From the NCBI GenBank assembly GCA_903970145.1, contig CAJCHO010000011.1:34357-98356 (forward strand): DNA of 64,000 nucleotides, read 5' to 3'. Below, in pieces: positions 47,315 to 57,356 of this stretch. The notes beneath the pieces are model-generated. The model was not told the origin of the DNA. It made no database searches and saw only the letters and a list, made by a program, of their open reading frames with translations. The position numbers and the translations under genes are program-made. Every line of letters begins with the position of its first letter. The first letter of the stretch is position 1. The stretch comes from Mycobacteriaceae bacterium (GTDB taxonomy: Bacteria; Pseudomonadota; Gammaproteobacteria; Burkholderiales; Burkholderiaceae_D).

Positions 47315-49906
47315 CTAGAGATGCATGGTCGCTTCGAGACCGATGGTCCGCGGCGGGGTAACCTGGGCCGCCGGGGTTCCGAGCTTGGTGGCAGAGATCA
47401 GATCAAGGCCGATGACATAGCGATCGTTGAACACATTGTTCACGAACAGCGCCAGGCCCCAGCTATGGTCCGGAGCGTCCCAGCCGAGGCGAAAATCGAT
47501 CCGATGGGTGGCCTCACCATAGTCAAATGCCGAGGTCTGCAGGCAACCACCCGTCTCAGCCGAGTCGGCGTTGCAGCGCGTCGGTCCGGTATAGGTTCCC
47601 TGCACCGTGAGATCGACGCTGCCTCCATGGATCAGGTCATGCCAGACGTAGTCGACCCCGGTGGCGGCCGTCCAGAAGGGCGTTCCGACCGGTGCGCCGT
47701 TCAGTACCGTGCCGTCGGCCGCCGTATCGTTGTCGTAGCGCTGATTGATGTACTCCGAAGTGAAGTACAGCGTCATCGGACGCACCGGGCGCCAGCGCGC
47801 CTGAAAGTCCAGTCCCTTGGCGCTTTCATTGCTCGAGACCACCTGGTAGGCCGGCGGTGAAAGCGGGTTGTTGCTGGGCACGAGATTGAGCGACTGCAGG
47901 TCGTTGAACTTGTAGTCGAACACCGATGCGCTAAGCAGCAGCCGGTAGGCGGGGATCGTGGTCTTGACGCCAATTTCGTAATTGGTAACCGTCTCGGGGG
48001 CGAAGGCGCTATTGACCTGGACCGTATTGAAGCCACCGGCCTGATACCCCTGGGTGACCGATCCGAAGATCATGGTATTTGGCTCGGGATGGTAGGCAAG
48101 CACGGCGCGCGGCGAGAAGTCACTCCAGCTCTTGCTGGTCGTAAAGGGCGTGACCGAATCATTGGTCGTCTGCAGAAGCACGTTCTGGCGCAGCAACTGG
48201 TTGAGCACTGCAAGAGGGATCTGCGGAATACCGAAAGGTGCCGCCTGACCAGTCGCAATCGCTTGAAGCAAGGCCATGCCGGCCGGTGAGTTCAGATTCG
48301 AATCCAGTGCGGTCGCGGTGCGATCCGGCTCATACCAGGACATTTCCTTCTCATCCTGAGTGAAGCGCGCACCCGTGGTCAGGTCGATCTGCGGCGTAAG
48401 GTGCCAGATCAAGTCGCCGTAGATGGCCTGGGCGCGGTAGTCGCCATGGTTGTACATCGTCTCCTGCCAGGGCAGGCCGAAAAAATTCAGGCCGGCACCG
48501 GTCGCGCCGCTCAAGCCCTGCAGGATCGAATAGAGCGGCAGGCCGGCATCGTTGTTGAAAAGCGTATTGAGAGTGTCGGTGAAGGTATTGAGCTGACTGG
48601 CCTGGTTCGCGTGCTCGAAGTACAGGCTCGCGCCACTGACCCAGTCGACCAGCTCGGTCTTGCCCTTCAGGGTGAATTCCTGCTGCCAGCTGGTATTTCC
48701 TTCGATGTTGGCAGTGTCGAAATAGGTCCAGATATCGTCGGTGCCGTCGCGATCATTCCGGTTGAACGAGCTGTAATGACGGTAGGCGGTGGTCGAGCCG
48801 AACTCCGCCCAGCCAAAATCGTGCGTCACGCGCAAGGTCACGCCGTCAAAGTTGCGATTCTCGCGCCCGCCCATCACGTCGTTGTACAGCGGCGCGTTGA
48901 CCGGATTGATGTAGTCCGAATTCGGAATATTCGGATAGAGCGGACCGGCCGCACCGAGCGCCGGCGGATTGACGATGCCAATGTCCTCAACCGGATGCTG
49001 ATCCAGCACCTCGTGTTCCCAGCCGAGTACTACCTTGGTGTTGGGCAAGCCGTCCCACAGCAGTTGCATGCGCGTTCCCCAGTCGTTGGTGTTGCCAAAC
49101 TGGGTGTTGTTGTACTGATTGGTGATCCAGCCATTGCTCTGGTCGGTCACGAGCGAAATGCGCGCCGCCAGGTGGTCGGCGATTGGCATATTGAGCATGC
49201 CCGCCAGATATTCGGTTCCGTAGTTTTCGACACGGACCGTGGCGCTGGCGTCAAAATCATGGGTCGGCTCGTTGGTGACAATCGAGATCGCACCGGCCGC
49301 ACTGTTGCGTCCGAACAGAGTGCCCTGGGGCCCCATGAGCACTTCGACCCGCTGGATGTCATTGAAGTTGAGCAGCGCGCCACCGTTCTTGCCCGAGTAC
49401 ACGCCATCGACGTACACGCCCACCGGTGAGTCGGTTCCGACACCGAAGTCGGCGTTGCTGATTCCGCGAATGGTGTATTCGGGCTGGGTGGGCTCCGTAC
49501 CATCAACGGTCAGTCCCGGAACATAGCCGTTGATCGAAGAAAGATTGGTGGCCTGCAGCTTGTCGAGCGACTGCATAGTAATGACTTGCAGTGAAATCGG
49601 GACCGCCTGGGCGGCCTGGGTACGACTCTGGGCGGTGACGATAACCTGCTCCACGGCCGGCTCGTCTGGGCTTGCAACCGGTGCTTGTGTGGCCGTCGCC
49701 GGAGCGCCGGTCTGCGCCTGGGCGATGTTCTGCGGCTGATCGCCCGTCGAACCGCTTGCACCGCTTGCGCTTGGCGCCGTCGCAGCAGCCGTCGTGGCGG
49801 GGGCCGTCTGGGCTGCGCCCAATGCGGGAAGCATCGCCGCCGCGACCCCTCCCCAAAACACGGCCTGCGACAGACTGGCGGCGATCTTGGTTTTGCGAAT
49901 GACCAT
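47315..49906 (-). CDS. TonB-dependent outer-membrane receptor
   Basis: Outer-membrane active transporter, 863 residues. A signal peptide (MVIRKTKIAASLSQAVFWGG, cleaved after ALGAAQ) precedes an Ala/Thr-rich linker to about 85. The plug domain has EQVIVTAQSRTQAAQAVPIS (TonB-box region) and VGVYVDGVYSGKNGG, then VEVLMGPQGTLFGRNSAAGA. The rest is a 22-strand barrel ending in a typical C-terminal strand with PRTIGLEATMHL. The family imports siderophores, vitamins or oligosaccharides. A good ribosome site, GGGAGGAGC, precedes the start. The convergent AraC gene and nearby secreted protease suggest nutrient uptake; the ligand is unknown. Confidence 0.92.
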   Translation of the reverse strand: MVIRKTKIAASLSQAVFWGGVAAAMLPALGAAQTAPATTAAATAPSASGASGSTGDQPQNIAQAQTGAPATATQAPVASPDEPAVEQVIVTAQSRTQAAQAVPISLQVITMQSLDKLQATNLSSINGYVPGLTVDGTEPTQPEYTIRGISNADFGVGTDSPVGVYVDGVYSGKNGGALLNFNDIQRVEVLMGPQGTLFGRNSAAGAISIVTNEPTHDFDASATVRVENYGTEYLAGMLNMPIADHLAARISLVTDQSNGWITNQYNNTQFGNTNDWGTRMQLLWDGLPNTKVVLGWEHEVLDQHPVEDIGIVNPPALGAAGPLYPNIPNSDYINPVNAPLYNDVMGGRENRNFDGVTLRVTHDFGWAEFGSTTAYRHYSSFNRNDRDGTDDIWTYFDTANIEGNTSWQQEFTLKGKTELVDWVSGASLYFEHANQASQLNTFTDTLNTLFNNDAGLPLYSILQGLSGATGAGLNFFGLPWQETMYNHGDYRAQAIYGDLIWHLTPQIDLTTGARFTQDEKEMSWYEPDRTATALDSNLNSPAGMALLQAIATGQAAPFGIPQIPLAVLNQLLRQNVLLQTTNDSVTPFTTSKSWSDFSPRAVLAYHPEPNTMIFGSVTQGYQAGGFNTVQVNSAFAPETVTNYEIGVKTTIPAYRLLLSASVFDYKFNDLQSLNLVPSNNPLSPPAYQVVSSNESAKGLDFQARWRPVRPMTLYFTSEYINQRYDNDTAADGTVLNGAPVGTPFWTAATGVDYVWHDLIHGGSVDLTVQGTYTGPTRCNADSAETGGCLQTSAFDYGEATHRIDFRLGWDAPDHSWGLALFVNNVFNDRYVIGLDLISATKLGTPAAQVTPPRTIGLEATMHL

Positions 49907-50350
49907 CAGGTGCTCCTCCCATTGATACGATCAATTGTTGTTTCATCACGCGCGCCGATCTCTATGGACCGTACGCCGATCAGTGTGCCCCCAAATGGGG
50001 GTGAACCGCCATCTGCTCGCGCAAGAACATGTTCCCCGAACGAATCCGCCGATTCAATCAGGGCAAGCCCGAGGCATGCGCAAAATCGCCGCCTGACATC
50101 AGAACTGCAGGCCGGTCAGGTGCGCGCCCGGCATGCCGATGGTTCGACCGCAGCCATGCTGCCTGACAGCGCCTTACTTTGTGCAGTGCGCACGCGTGAG
50201 CGCTCACAACCAGACCCGCTAGCTTGCTATCACCCATGCCTTGCTTTGAGCAATCGGCAGTCTAGGGCTTGGATCGCAGCTTCAGAGCGTCCATAGCGGC
50301 CATGCGAGGGGCCGGTTCCGGTCAAGATACTCGTTCGCGCACGCGGTGGA
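49907..50350. other. 444-bp intergenic region upstream of the TonB receptor
   Basis: No gene is supported. It should contain the promoter of the minus-strand receptor gene, whose ribosome site lies at its left edge, and the 3' end region of the histidine kinase gene. No Fur-box-like 19-bp palindrome and no clear terminator was seen. Open frames present here are antisense or low-quality extensions. Confidence 0.5.
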
Positions 50351-53095
50351 TCAAGGAGTGCTGGACTTTTCCGGAGCGACCACGGGCAGTAGCACGACAA
50401 AGCGGGCCCCTTTACCGGGCTCGCTGTCGATGCTGATGGTGCCCCCGAGCACGCCCGTTACCAGGTTGTAGACGATGTGCATCCCCAGTCCCGATCCACC
50501 CCGACCGAGTTTGGTGGTGAAGAAGGGCTCGAAGATACGCTCGCGATTGGCGGCAGATATCCCGACGCCATCATCGGCAAAACTCACTTCGACCTGGCGC
50601 TCGCCAACTCGCCGCACTGTCAGCACCATGGCACCCTCGGTGCGGCCTTCGAAGCCATGCGCCAATGAATTGCTGGTGAAATTGGTGATGACCTGTCCGA
50701 GAGGGCCTGGATAACTGTCCATGCGAATGTCCTCGGGAATCTCAACGCTCATGGTGTAGTTTGTCTTGCGATACATCGGCAATAGCGTCGCGGCGATCTC
50801 CTCGACGACGAGCTTGAGGTCAAAAACACGCCGCTGACTGCTTGCCTGATCGACCGCCACCTGCTTGAAGTTCCGGATCAGCTCCCGGGCAGTCGCCAGC
50901 GAGCGCAACAGTAGCGTGCTGCCACTGGTCATCTGGTCGAGGAAGTGCGACAAGTCCGAACGCTTCATGCGCCCTGACGCGGACAGGTCGCTGATCTTGG
51001 CGATGTGCTCTTGCAGAGTACTCGTGACGATGAAGCCGTTGCCAATCGGTGTATTAAGTTCATGTGCAATCCCCGCTACCAGGGAGCCCAATGCGGCGAG
51101 CTTTTCTGAGCGAATCAGCTCACCCTGGACGCGTTGCAGCGAGTCGAGCGTTTCGGCCAACTCCCGATTGGCATCCTCGAGGCGGCGCGTGCGGGCCGCC
51201 ACCCGCTCCTCGAGTTCGACGTTCAGGCGTCGAACTTCCCGCTCGGCGCTACGCTGCGCGGTCAGATCGACCAGGGCGAAGACGAACATCCTGTCGCCCC
51301 CGAGTTCGACCGTTCGTGCGGACGCGGTGCACTCGAGTATCCTGCCGTTGGCCACGCGCACCGTCAGATTGACGCCGTCCAGACGATCCTCATCGGTCAA
51401 GCGCTGCATCAACTGGGCCACGCTCTGACTGTCGAGGAGCAGGTTGAGCTTGAACAGCGTCGCGCCGACGAGTTCGGAGCGCGAGCGCTCAAACAACTGC
51501 AACCAGCCGTCATTGACGTCGACCACTTCGCCCGAGGCACTGCGCACCAGCGCCAGCGCCACCGGTGCGAGCTGGAACATGGTGCCAAAGCGATGCTCGC
51601 TTTCGAGCACGCGCGCCTCTGCCTCGCGCCGCGCCGCATCGGCCTTCAAGAGAGCCGACACGTCGACGCCGGCGAAGAGATAATACTTCTCCCGTCCGAA
51701 CTCAAACACCGTCAGGGAAGCGCGCACCGGAATGGGCTGTCCATCGCGTCGACGCATGTGGATCAGCATGTCAGTCACCTCGCCTCCAGCATCAAGCGAG
51801 CTGACGATCTTGCTGCGCTCGTCCAGATCAGCCCAGATTGCCAGCTGGAACGAGGTACGTCCGAGCGTCTCCTCACGAGACCAGCCCATGAGCGCCTCCC
51901 AACGATCGTTTACTTCGACGAATTCCATGCTCGAACGTCGCACCACCGTCAAGGCATCCGGGATCAACTGGAAAACCCGTTCAAACATCTCCTCGCGTTC
52001 CTGCAGGCGTGATTGCACCTGCACCAGTTCGCTCTCTGCTGATACGTCGCGCGAGACCACCATCAGAAGCCGCTCGCCGCCCGATTCGAAGGTGCGCGCC
52101 GACAATTCGGCCTCGATGGTGGACCCGTCGCTGCGCTGCATGCGCGCGCGCATACCGCGCACCAGGCCACCGCCCTGCTTGAGCTCTCGAAGCAGGCGTT
52201 CGCGGTCGCTGTCGTCGGTAAACAAGCCCAGCTCGGCCGCGGTCTTGCCGCGTATTTCCTCACTGGTGTAGCCGTAAGTCGGTTTCCAGGCGGCATTGGC
52301 CTCGATGATTTTGCCGTCGCCGCGTCGCGTTACGCTAATGGTGGTGGGCACGAGGTCAAGAATCCGCTCGAGCCGCTCTTCGCGATCGCGTAGTGCCTGC
52401 TCGGCGCTCGACGCGCGGTTAAGCAGGCCGCCAAGCCGGTCCGCCAGCGCTACAACCTGACGACGTTCGTCGCCGAGGACCGCAACCAGGAGCATCAAGC
52501 CGATGCCATAGTCAGCAAGCGCGCCGACCGCAAATCCAGTGGGCAAGAGCGCGGGCATCAGACGCACGATGGGGTAATCAAGCAGGTGCAGCCCACGAAT
52601 AGCGATCAGCGTGGCGACCGCAAGATAGGCGCGCCCGCCGCCAGCTGCGGCTTCGAGTTGGTAACGTCGCGCAAAGCCTGCTGCTAGCCCGAGCAGAAGC
52701 AGGCCGGCTACGCCGTATTGGGGCACGGCAAACCAGGGATACGGCACAGCTTCGAATCCCGCGCCGGTAATCCAGAGTGTCACCAGCGCGCACAGCGCGA
52801 GGATCCGGCTTCGATAGGCGGGCAGACCGTTCAGGCTGCGACCACCAAACCACATGAATGACATAAACCCAAGCAGGCAGATGTCCGAGATGAATCCTGC
52901 CCAGACTTGCCCATCAATTTGCATCAGTTGCGTGAACAAACGCACAACGTTAAAGGCGTAAGCCGCGCTAAAGTAGCCTAATGCCTCGCGCCTGGATGCA
53001 CTGCTCCAAAGGGCAAGCAAAGCCAGGCAGAGAATCGCGGAGGCGACGAGCGATGTGCCGAGGGCCAACTGCAGCGCCGACATATCCATGAGCAT
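50351..53095 (-). CDS. Membrane histidine kinase with three PAS domains
   Basis: Sensor kinase of 914 residues. The N-terminal 210 residues hold six to seven hydrophobic helices forming a membrane sensor. Three PAS domains follow at about 240-360, 370-490 and 505-620, with PAC-like ends. A coiled coil (about 620-670) leads to the H-box LVAGIAHELNTPIGNGF (near 690) and a HATPase domain with NFTSNSLAHGFE (N box), FADDGVGIS (G1) and GRGGSGLGMHIV (G2). It has no receiver of its own. The divergent receiver gene at 53230 is the obvious partner. The signal is unknown. Confidence 0.92.
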   Translation of the reverse strand: MLMDMSALQLALGTSLVASAILCLALLALWSSASRREALGYFSAAYAFNVVRLFTQLMQIDGQVWAGFISDICLLGFMSFMWFGGRSLNGLPAYRSRILALCALVTLWITGAGFEAVPYPWFAVPQYGVAGLLLLGLAAGFARRYQLEAAAGGGRAYLAVATLIAIRGLHLLDYPIVRLMPALLPTGFAVGALADYGIGLMLLVAVLGDERRQVVALADRLGGLLNRASSAEQALRDREERLERILDLVPTTISVTRRGDGKIIEANAAWKPTYGYTSEEIRGKTAAELGLFTDDSDRERLLRELKQGGGLVRGMRARMQRSDGSTIEAELSARTFESGGERLLMVVSRDVSAESELVQVQSRLQEREEMFERVFQLIPDALTVVRRSSMEFVEVNDRWEALMGWSREETLGRTSFQLAIWADLDERSKIVSSLDAGGEVTDMLIHMRRRDGQPIPVRASLTVFEFGREKYYLFAGVDVSALLKADAARREAEARVLESEHRFGTMFQLAPVALALVRSASGEVVDVNDGWLQLFERSRSELVGATLFKLNLLLDSQSVAQLMQRLTDEDRLDGVNLTVRVANGRILECTASARTVELGGDRMFVFALVDLTAQRSAEREVRRLNVELEERVAARTRRLEDANRELAETLDSLQRVQGELIRSEKLAALGSLVAGIAHELNTPIGNGFIVTSTLQEHIAKISDLSASGRMKRSDLSHFLDQMTSGSTLLLRSLATARELIRNFKQVAVDQASSQRRVFDLKLVVEEIAATLLPMYRKTNYTMSVEIPEDIRMDSYPGPLGQVITNFTSNSLAHGFEGRTEGAMVLTVRRVGERQVEVSFADDGVGISAANRERIFEPFFTTKLGRGGSGLGMHIVYNLVTGVLGGTISIDSEPGKGARFVVLLPVVAPEKSSTP

Positions 53096-53229
53096 GTCCC
53101 TGTGCAGCCACGCCGCGAGTCAAGCGCGCGGAGTGTCAATCGCGATTTAAGCAGTCATACTTAGGGGGGTGTCGAAACCCACCGAGTTCAAGCTATCATA
53201 ACCCCGAGGCGTTAGCGGAATCAGGAATC

Positions 53230-53823
53230 ATGAAACAGCAGCTGCGCAGAAGTTTCAGTCTGGCTCACCCTGTGCGCAATGCAGCCGGGGGGAGTTGGCG
53301 ATCTGCTGCTGGCAACGGCACCAGCGGCGGCGACGACGAGAACGACGATCTGCTCGACTTCGCTAGTGAAGAAGACGAAGACGGTGAAGTCGAAGGCAAT
53401 GCGCTGCCGTGGAATATCCTGATTGTCGATGACGACGAGACGGTGCACGCCACCACCGAGCTCGCTTTGGCGGGTGTGGAAATCGGCCGACGTCCCTTGA
53501 AACTCTTGCATGCCTATTCGGCAGCAGAGGGACGCGCGCTGATCTCCGGGCAAACCAACATTTCGCTGGTGCTCCTGGACGTTGTGATGGAGACCCAAGA
53601 TGCCGGTCTCGTGCTCGCGCGTGCAATCCGCGAGGAATTTGGGCGCAACGACTTGCGCATCATTCTGCGCACCGGCCAACCAGGCTATGCACCCGAAGTG
53701 GACGTGCGCCGCCACTATGCCATCGATGGCTACGCCACCAAGGACAGCCTGACGCGCAGCCTCTTGATCTCGGCGCTCTCGGACGCGCTGCTTGGACCAC
53801 CCCGCGGCGAATTGAGCAGTTGA
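53230..53823 (+). CDS. Stand-alone receiver protein (DUF3369-type REC)
   Basis: A 197-residue response regulator. Residues 28-57 are a strongly acidic linker (GGDDENDDLLDFASEEDEDG). The receiver domain follows with ILIVDDDETVHATTELAL (acidic pocket near 66) and the phosphoacceptor Asp in ISLVLLDVVMETQDAGLVLA (near 116). IILRTGQPGYAPEVDVRRHY replaces the usual T/S loop. This pattern is the N-terminal receiver of DUF3369 proteins, but the DUF3369 and output domains are absent. It is divergent from the three-PAS histidine kinase (134 bp apart), so the pair probably forms a phosphorelay. Confidence 0.85.
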   Translation: MKQQLRRSFSLAHPVRNAAGGSWRSAAGNGTSGGDDENDDLLDFASEEDEDGEVEGNALPWNILIVDDDETVHATTELALAGVEIGRRPLKLLHAYSAAEGRALISGQTNISLVLLDVVMETQDAGLVLARAIREEFGRNDLRIILRTGQPGYAPEVDVRRHYAIDGYATKDSLTRSLLISALSDALLGPPRGELSS

Positions 53824-53848
53824 CGAGCCGCTGGCGGCTGCGCCGGCC

Positions 53849-54331
53849 CTAGTCATGCGGGCTAGCACCCCAGCTCTTAAACGGCCGCGCCTGCAGGTTC
53901 GAATTCGTATAGCGCGGATCTGCCGATACGTCCTCACCAAGCCAGTCCGGCCGCGCGAATGGGTGATCTTCGGTCGGCAACTCGATTTCCGCGATGATCA
54001 AGCCGGCATTCGCATCAAGGAACTCGTCAATCTCCCAAACCAGCGCACCCGTATGAATCCGCGTGCGGTTCTTGCTGATCAGAGGCGCAGGACACAGCTG
54101 GGCCAGGAGTTGCTCGGCGTCGGCCACGGGAATCGGATATTCCCACTCGCTGCGGGTAAGGCCCGAGTTGGCACCTTTTAGGGTGAGGAGCGCGCGCGCC
54201 GCTTCGATGCGCACGCGCACCACGCCTTCTGGCCGCACGCTGACATAGCCCTGGACGATCCGCACCGTCTCGCCCAGTCCGCGCCAGCCGTCTCCCCGCA
54301 CGAGGAACTTGCGCTCGATCTCCAGTCCCAC
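53849..54331 (-). CDS. CYTH-domain triphosphatase-like protein
   Basis: A 160-residue CYTH (CyaB/thiamine triphosphatase) protein. The hallmark ExExK motif is in MGLEIERKFLVRG (residues 4-8). Alternating charged beta strands of the triphosphate tunnel follow (VRVRIEAARALLTLKG, LTRSEWEYPIP, WEIDEFLDANAGLIIAEIEL). Family members hydrolyse inorganic triphosphate, or rarely act as class IV adenylate cyclases; which applies cannot be read here. It converges on the receiver gene 26 bp away and lies downstream of the second TonB receptor with 60 bp between them. Confidence 0.88.
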   Translation of the reverse strand: MGLEIERKFLVRGDGWRGLGETVRIVQGYVSVRPEGVVRVRIEAARALLTLKGANSGLTRSEWEYPIPVADAEQLLAQLCPAPLISKNRTRIHTGALVWEIDEFLDANAGLIIAEIELPTEDHPFARPDWLGEDVSADPRYTNSNLQARPFKSWGASPHD

Positions 54332-54391
54332 ATCGACCCCTGTTTGCCCTATTCGCCACCCGGCGCCAGTCCACGCGTCCTATTCCAGGCG

Positions 54392-57103
54392 TCAGAACTG
54401 GTAGGCGACGTGCAAGCTGACAAAGCGACCCATGGCATCGTAGAGCGTGATGTCAAACGGATAGTCGTAGGCATCGAAGGGCGGTTTGCGATCCTGCAGG
54501 TTCTGCACGGACGCCATGATTTTCCAGTGCTTGAAGCCGCGATATTCGAGGTAGAGATCGATGGTGCTATTGGATCCGACATTGGCCGCGGCATTGTTGG
54601 CGCCCAGACCACCATAGCCGTAGGCGCACGACTGGTAGTAGTAGCAGTTCACCTCGGTATAGCCCGAGGTGACGTTATAGCCGATGCGCTCGACCCATTG
54701 CGGATCCTCGAGCGTCACCCCGATGTTGCCGCGCGTGCGCGGCACGGGACCGCCGCCGCCGATCGGCGAGAACTGTAGCCAGCCGTCGGTGCCCGCGTAG
54801 TTGGTCAGGGGGCCACCTGGCGTGCCGTTGACCGCCATCTTGTCGACAAAGGTGAAATTCGCATCAAAGCTCAACAGGTGTTCAGCCGGCAAGTGAAAGG
54901 CGACGTGCCCGTCGACATCGATGCCCTTGGTGACGACGTCGTAGAGATTTTCGTAGGGAACAGTCACATAGCTGAGGATGCCGCTGGGCGTGCGAAAGAT
55001 CTGTCCGGGATAAGCAGACGGATCGTCGAGGATAGTCTGGAACGTCGCCTGCTGCGCGACCGCATTGTCGATGTCGATCCGATAGTAGTCGACCGTGAGG
55101 CTCGTATCCTTGGTTGGCGAGAAGACCACTCCGAAATCAAAGTTGCCCGACTTTTCGGGTTTCAGATGGGGATTGGCAGTCACCACACCCGCGATGGTTT
55201 CGTAGGGACGACCAAGCGGGTCCTGCGGATCGTAGACACTGGTGAAGTAGGTCGAGGAGGCGTTGCTAATCTCAGGCAGCGAAGGCGCCCGAAAGCCGCG
55301 TGAGATCGAAGAGCGGAACGTCAGCTCGTCCAGGGGTTGCCAGCGCAGGCTGAATTTTGGCGAGAGATTCTGGCCGGCATCGCTGTAATCCTCCTCGCGC
55401 AAGGCGAAGTTCGCATCCAGCGACTTCAGGATCGGGATCTCGAGTTCACCGAAGAGCGCCTCCACGCTGCGTGCGCCGGCCACCTGCGTCACACCAAATC
55501 CCAGAATCTGGCCGCTCGTCAATTGCGAATCCGGCACGTTGTCCATCGATTCATGGCGAAACTCATAGCCGATCGCGGCCTGAATCGGACCGGCGGGCAG
55601 ATTCAGCAACTCCCCGCTGAATTTCAGATCGGCAGTGAAGAGTCGGCTCAGCGCCGTCTGGCTGATATTGCGTCGCAACGCGGCACTGGCGTAGGGGGTC
55701 GCTGCAGGATCAAGGAAATCGTAGCTGCCCGTATTCAGAGCCGATTCGAGAGCCTGAACATTGATGGCATTGAAATTGACCTGGGTTACGTCGTTCTCGG
55801 AGTACCCGGCACTGGCTTCCCAGTCCCACTTGCTCGAGAGATCGCCGCGCACGCCGCCCGACAGTCGAGCCGTGTCGGAGGCGACCGTGTAGTTGCCGTT
55901 GCCAACCGAATTGAAGGCATAGACGAAATCCTGCGGCGCGCCACTTGGATTGCTCGGATTGTTGGCCGGTAGCGTATTGGGAATGACGGTAACGCCTCCT
56001 GTGGCCGGATTGTAGGCAACTCCACCCCCGGCCCCCAGTCCCGAAGGCCCACCGGTGGCATAAGTCCTCACATTGGAGAGCAGCAGATCGCTGAATCCGG
56101 TTAATTCCGACGAGATCTTGAAAGTGCCATTGGCGACGATCGCCGTGCGTTCGGTCTCCGGAATGTAGTCGGTCTGCGAGGCTTCGTTATAGGCGCAGGT
56201 GGTTCCGGTCACCGAAGTCGGGAACAGGCCCATCGACACAACGTGCCCGGGCACGCCGCTACTCCCGCAAGTCGGAAACGCCACTTGAGTAATCGGCAGG
56301 TTGGGATTCATGTCGTTCAGGTAGGCACCTGAAGTCGCCCAATTGAAGTTCCCGGCCGGGTTATAGCGAAAATCCTGACCGGAAAGATAGCCGCGCTGCG
56401 AGGCAAGCAGTTCGTTGCGCTGCAGATAGCTGATGCCGAGCATGACGTTAAAGCGGTCCGTCTCGAGATTGCCAAAGCCGAGCGTCGCAGTGGTGTCCTT
56501 GGTACCCATGCCGCCGTCGGTCGCCTTGCCATACCCCACTTCGACGACGCGTTCCTGGTAGTCACTCCTCAAAACGATGTTGACCACGCCCGCGATTGCA
56601 TCCGATCCATAGATTGAGGATGCCCCATCCTTGAGGATGTCGATATGGTCGATTGCGTTGGCCGGAATGATATTCAGATCAACGTAGGTGTCCTCCAGAT
56701 TCTGGGCGAAACCGTAATCGGCGATGCGCCGGCCGTTCAAGAGCACAAGCGTGTTCTTCTGGCTCAGGCCGCGCAGGGCTACGCTGCCGGCCCCGGGAGA
56801 AAAGCTGTTGGTAAAGGTTTCGTTGTAGCTCGCGAAGTTCGCGGAAATCGAACGCAGATAATCGGCAACCGTTTCCTTGCCACTACGCTGGATCTGCTCG
56901 GCGGTGATCACCTGGACGTTATCAGCGGTCTCGGTATCGCTGCGCTTGATGTTCGAGCCCGTCACCGTGACCCGCTCCGGGGGGATATCGGGCGGATTGG
57001 ACTGCGCCAACGCCCAGCCGGCGAGACCGAGTGTGACGACAAAGGCGGTAGCATGCGTGGCGCGTTTCCAATTCCTAGCAGGCCTTATCTGGCTTTTTTG
57101 CAT
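54392..57103 (-). CDS. TonB-dependent outer-membrane receptor (large, OMR family)
   Basis: A 903-residue TonB-dependent receptor. Signal sequence: HATAFVVTLGLAGWALAQ. The plug starts with ERVTVTGSNIKRSDTETADN and contains TLVLLNGRRIADYGFAQN and DHIDILKDGASSIYGSDAIA. The barrel ends with LHVAYQF, a terminal Phe recognised by the BAM complex. The SNI(K/R)R N-terminus and the NGRR loop are typical of the large receptor group that imports peptides or glycans in oligotrophic Gram-negatives. The ligand is unknown. It is divergent from rhlE with 382 bp between. Confidence 0.92.
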   Translation of the reverse strand: MQKSQIRPARNWKRATHATAFVVTLGLAGWALAQSNPPDIPPERVTVTGSNIKRSDTETADNVQVITAEQIQRSGKETVADYLRSISANFASYNETFTNSFSPGAGSVALRGLSQKNTLVLLNGRRIADYGFAQNLEDTYVDLNIIPANAIDHIDILKDGASSIYGSDAIAGVVNIVLRSDYQERVVEVGYGKATDGGMGTKDTTATLGFGNLETDRFNVMLGISYLQRNELLASQRGYLSGQDFRYNPAGNFNWATSGAYLNDMNPNLPITQVAFPTCGSSGVPGHVVSMGLFPTSVTGTTCAYNEASQTDYIPETERTAIVANGTFKISSELTGFSDLLLSNVRTYATGGPSGLGAGGGVAYNPATGGVTVIPNTLPANNPSNPSGAPQDFVYAFNSVGNGNYTVASDTARLSGGVRGDLSSKWDWEASAGYSENDVTQVNFNAINVQALESALNTGSYDFLDPAATPYASAALRRNISQTALSRLFTADLKFSGELLNLPAGPIQAAIGYEFRHESMDNVPDSQLTSGQILGFGVTQVAGARSVEALFGELEIPILKSLDANFALREEDYSDAGQNLSPKFSLRWQPLDELTFRSSISRGFRAPSLPEISNASSTYFTSVYDPQDPLGRPYETIAGVVTANPHLKPEKSGNFDFGVVFSPTKDTSLTVDYYRIDIDNAVAQQATFQTILDDPSAYPGQIFRTPSGILSYVTVPYENLYDVVTKGIDVDGHVAFHLPAEHLLSFDANFTFVDKMAVNGTPGGPLTNYAGTDGWLQFSPIGGGGPVPRTRGNIGVTLEDPQWVERIGYNVTSGYTEVNCYYYQSCAYGYGGLGANNAAANVGSNSTIDLYLEYRGFKHWKIMASVQNLQDRKPPFDAYDYPFDITLYDAMGRFVSLHVAYQF

Positions 57104-57338
57104 GGGACTTCTTCTCCCTGGATGTTATGGATTCGGCTGGTTGGCTGTGGGATATCGAATGTCAAAATGCGAAGCAGGGAGTGTGCCAAGCCCGAAAGGG
57201 ACCGTCCACATTCTCGAGCCGATTTTTCCAATTCGCTGAACAACTAAGCGGTCCGTCGGCCGTCGGTGGAGCGTCCATGTGTCGCGCCGCAAACCGACCA
57301 AGGAGAAGAGCCTCAAAATAAATGCTGCGATCGCACAA

Positions 57339-57353
57339 AAATAATGTTATGAT
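57339..57353 (+). promoter_or_regulatory. Extended -10 promoter of rhlE
   Basis: A TATGAT box at 57348-57353 preceded by TGT (57345-57347) makes an extended -10 element. The -35 hexamer is poor, as is usual for this class. The start point would be near 57360, exactly where the first leader pairing segment begins. Confidence 0.5.
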
Positions 57354-57356
57354 CTT

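Noticed and set aside
49685..50296. 203-codon frame entering the intergenic region upstream of the TonB receptor
   Set aside because: Its first third is antisense to the receptor signal peptide and the rest has no resemblance to a protein family or a credible ribosome site.
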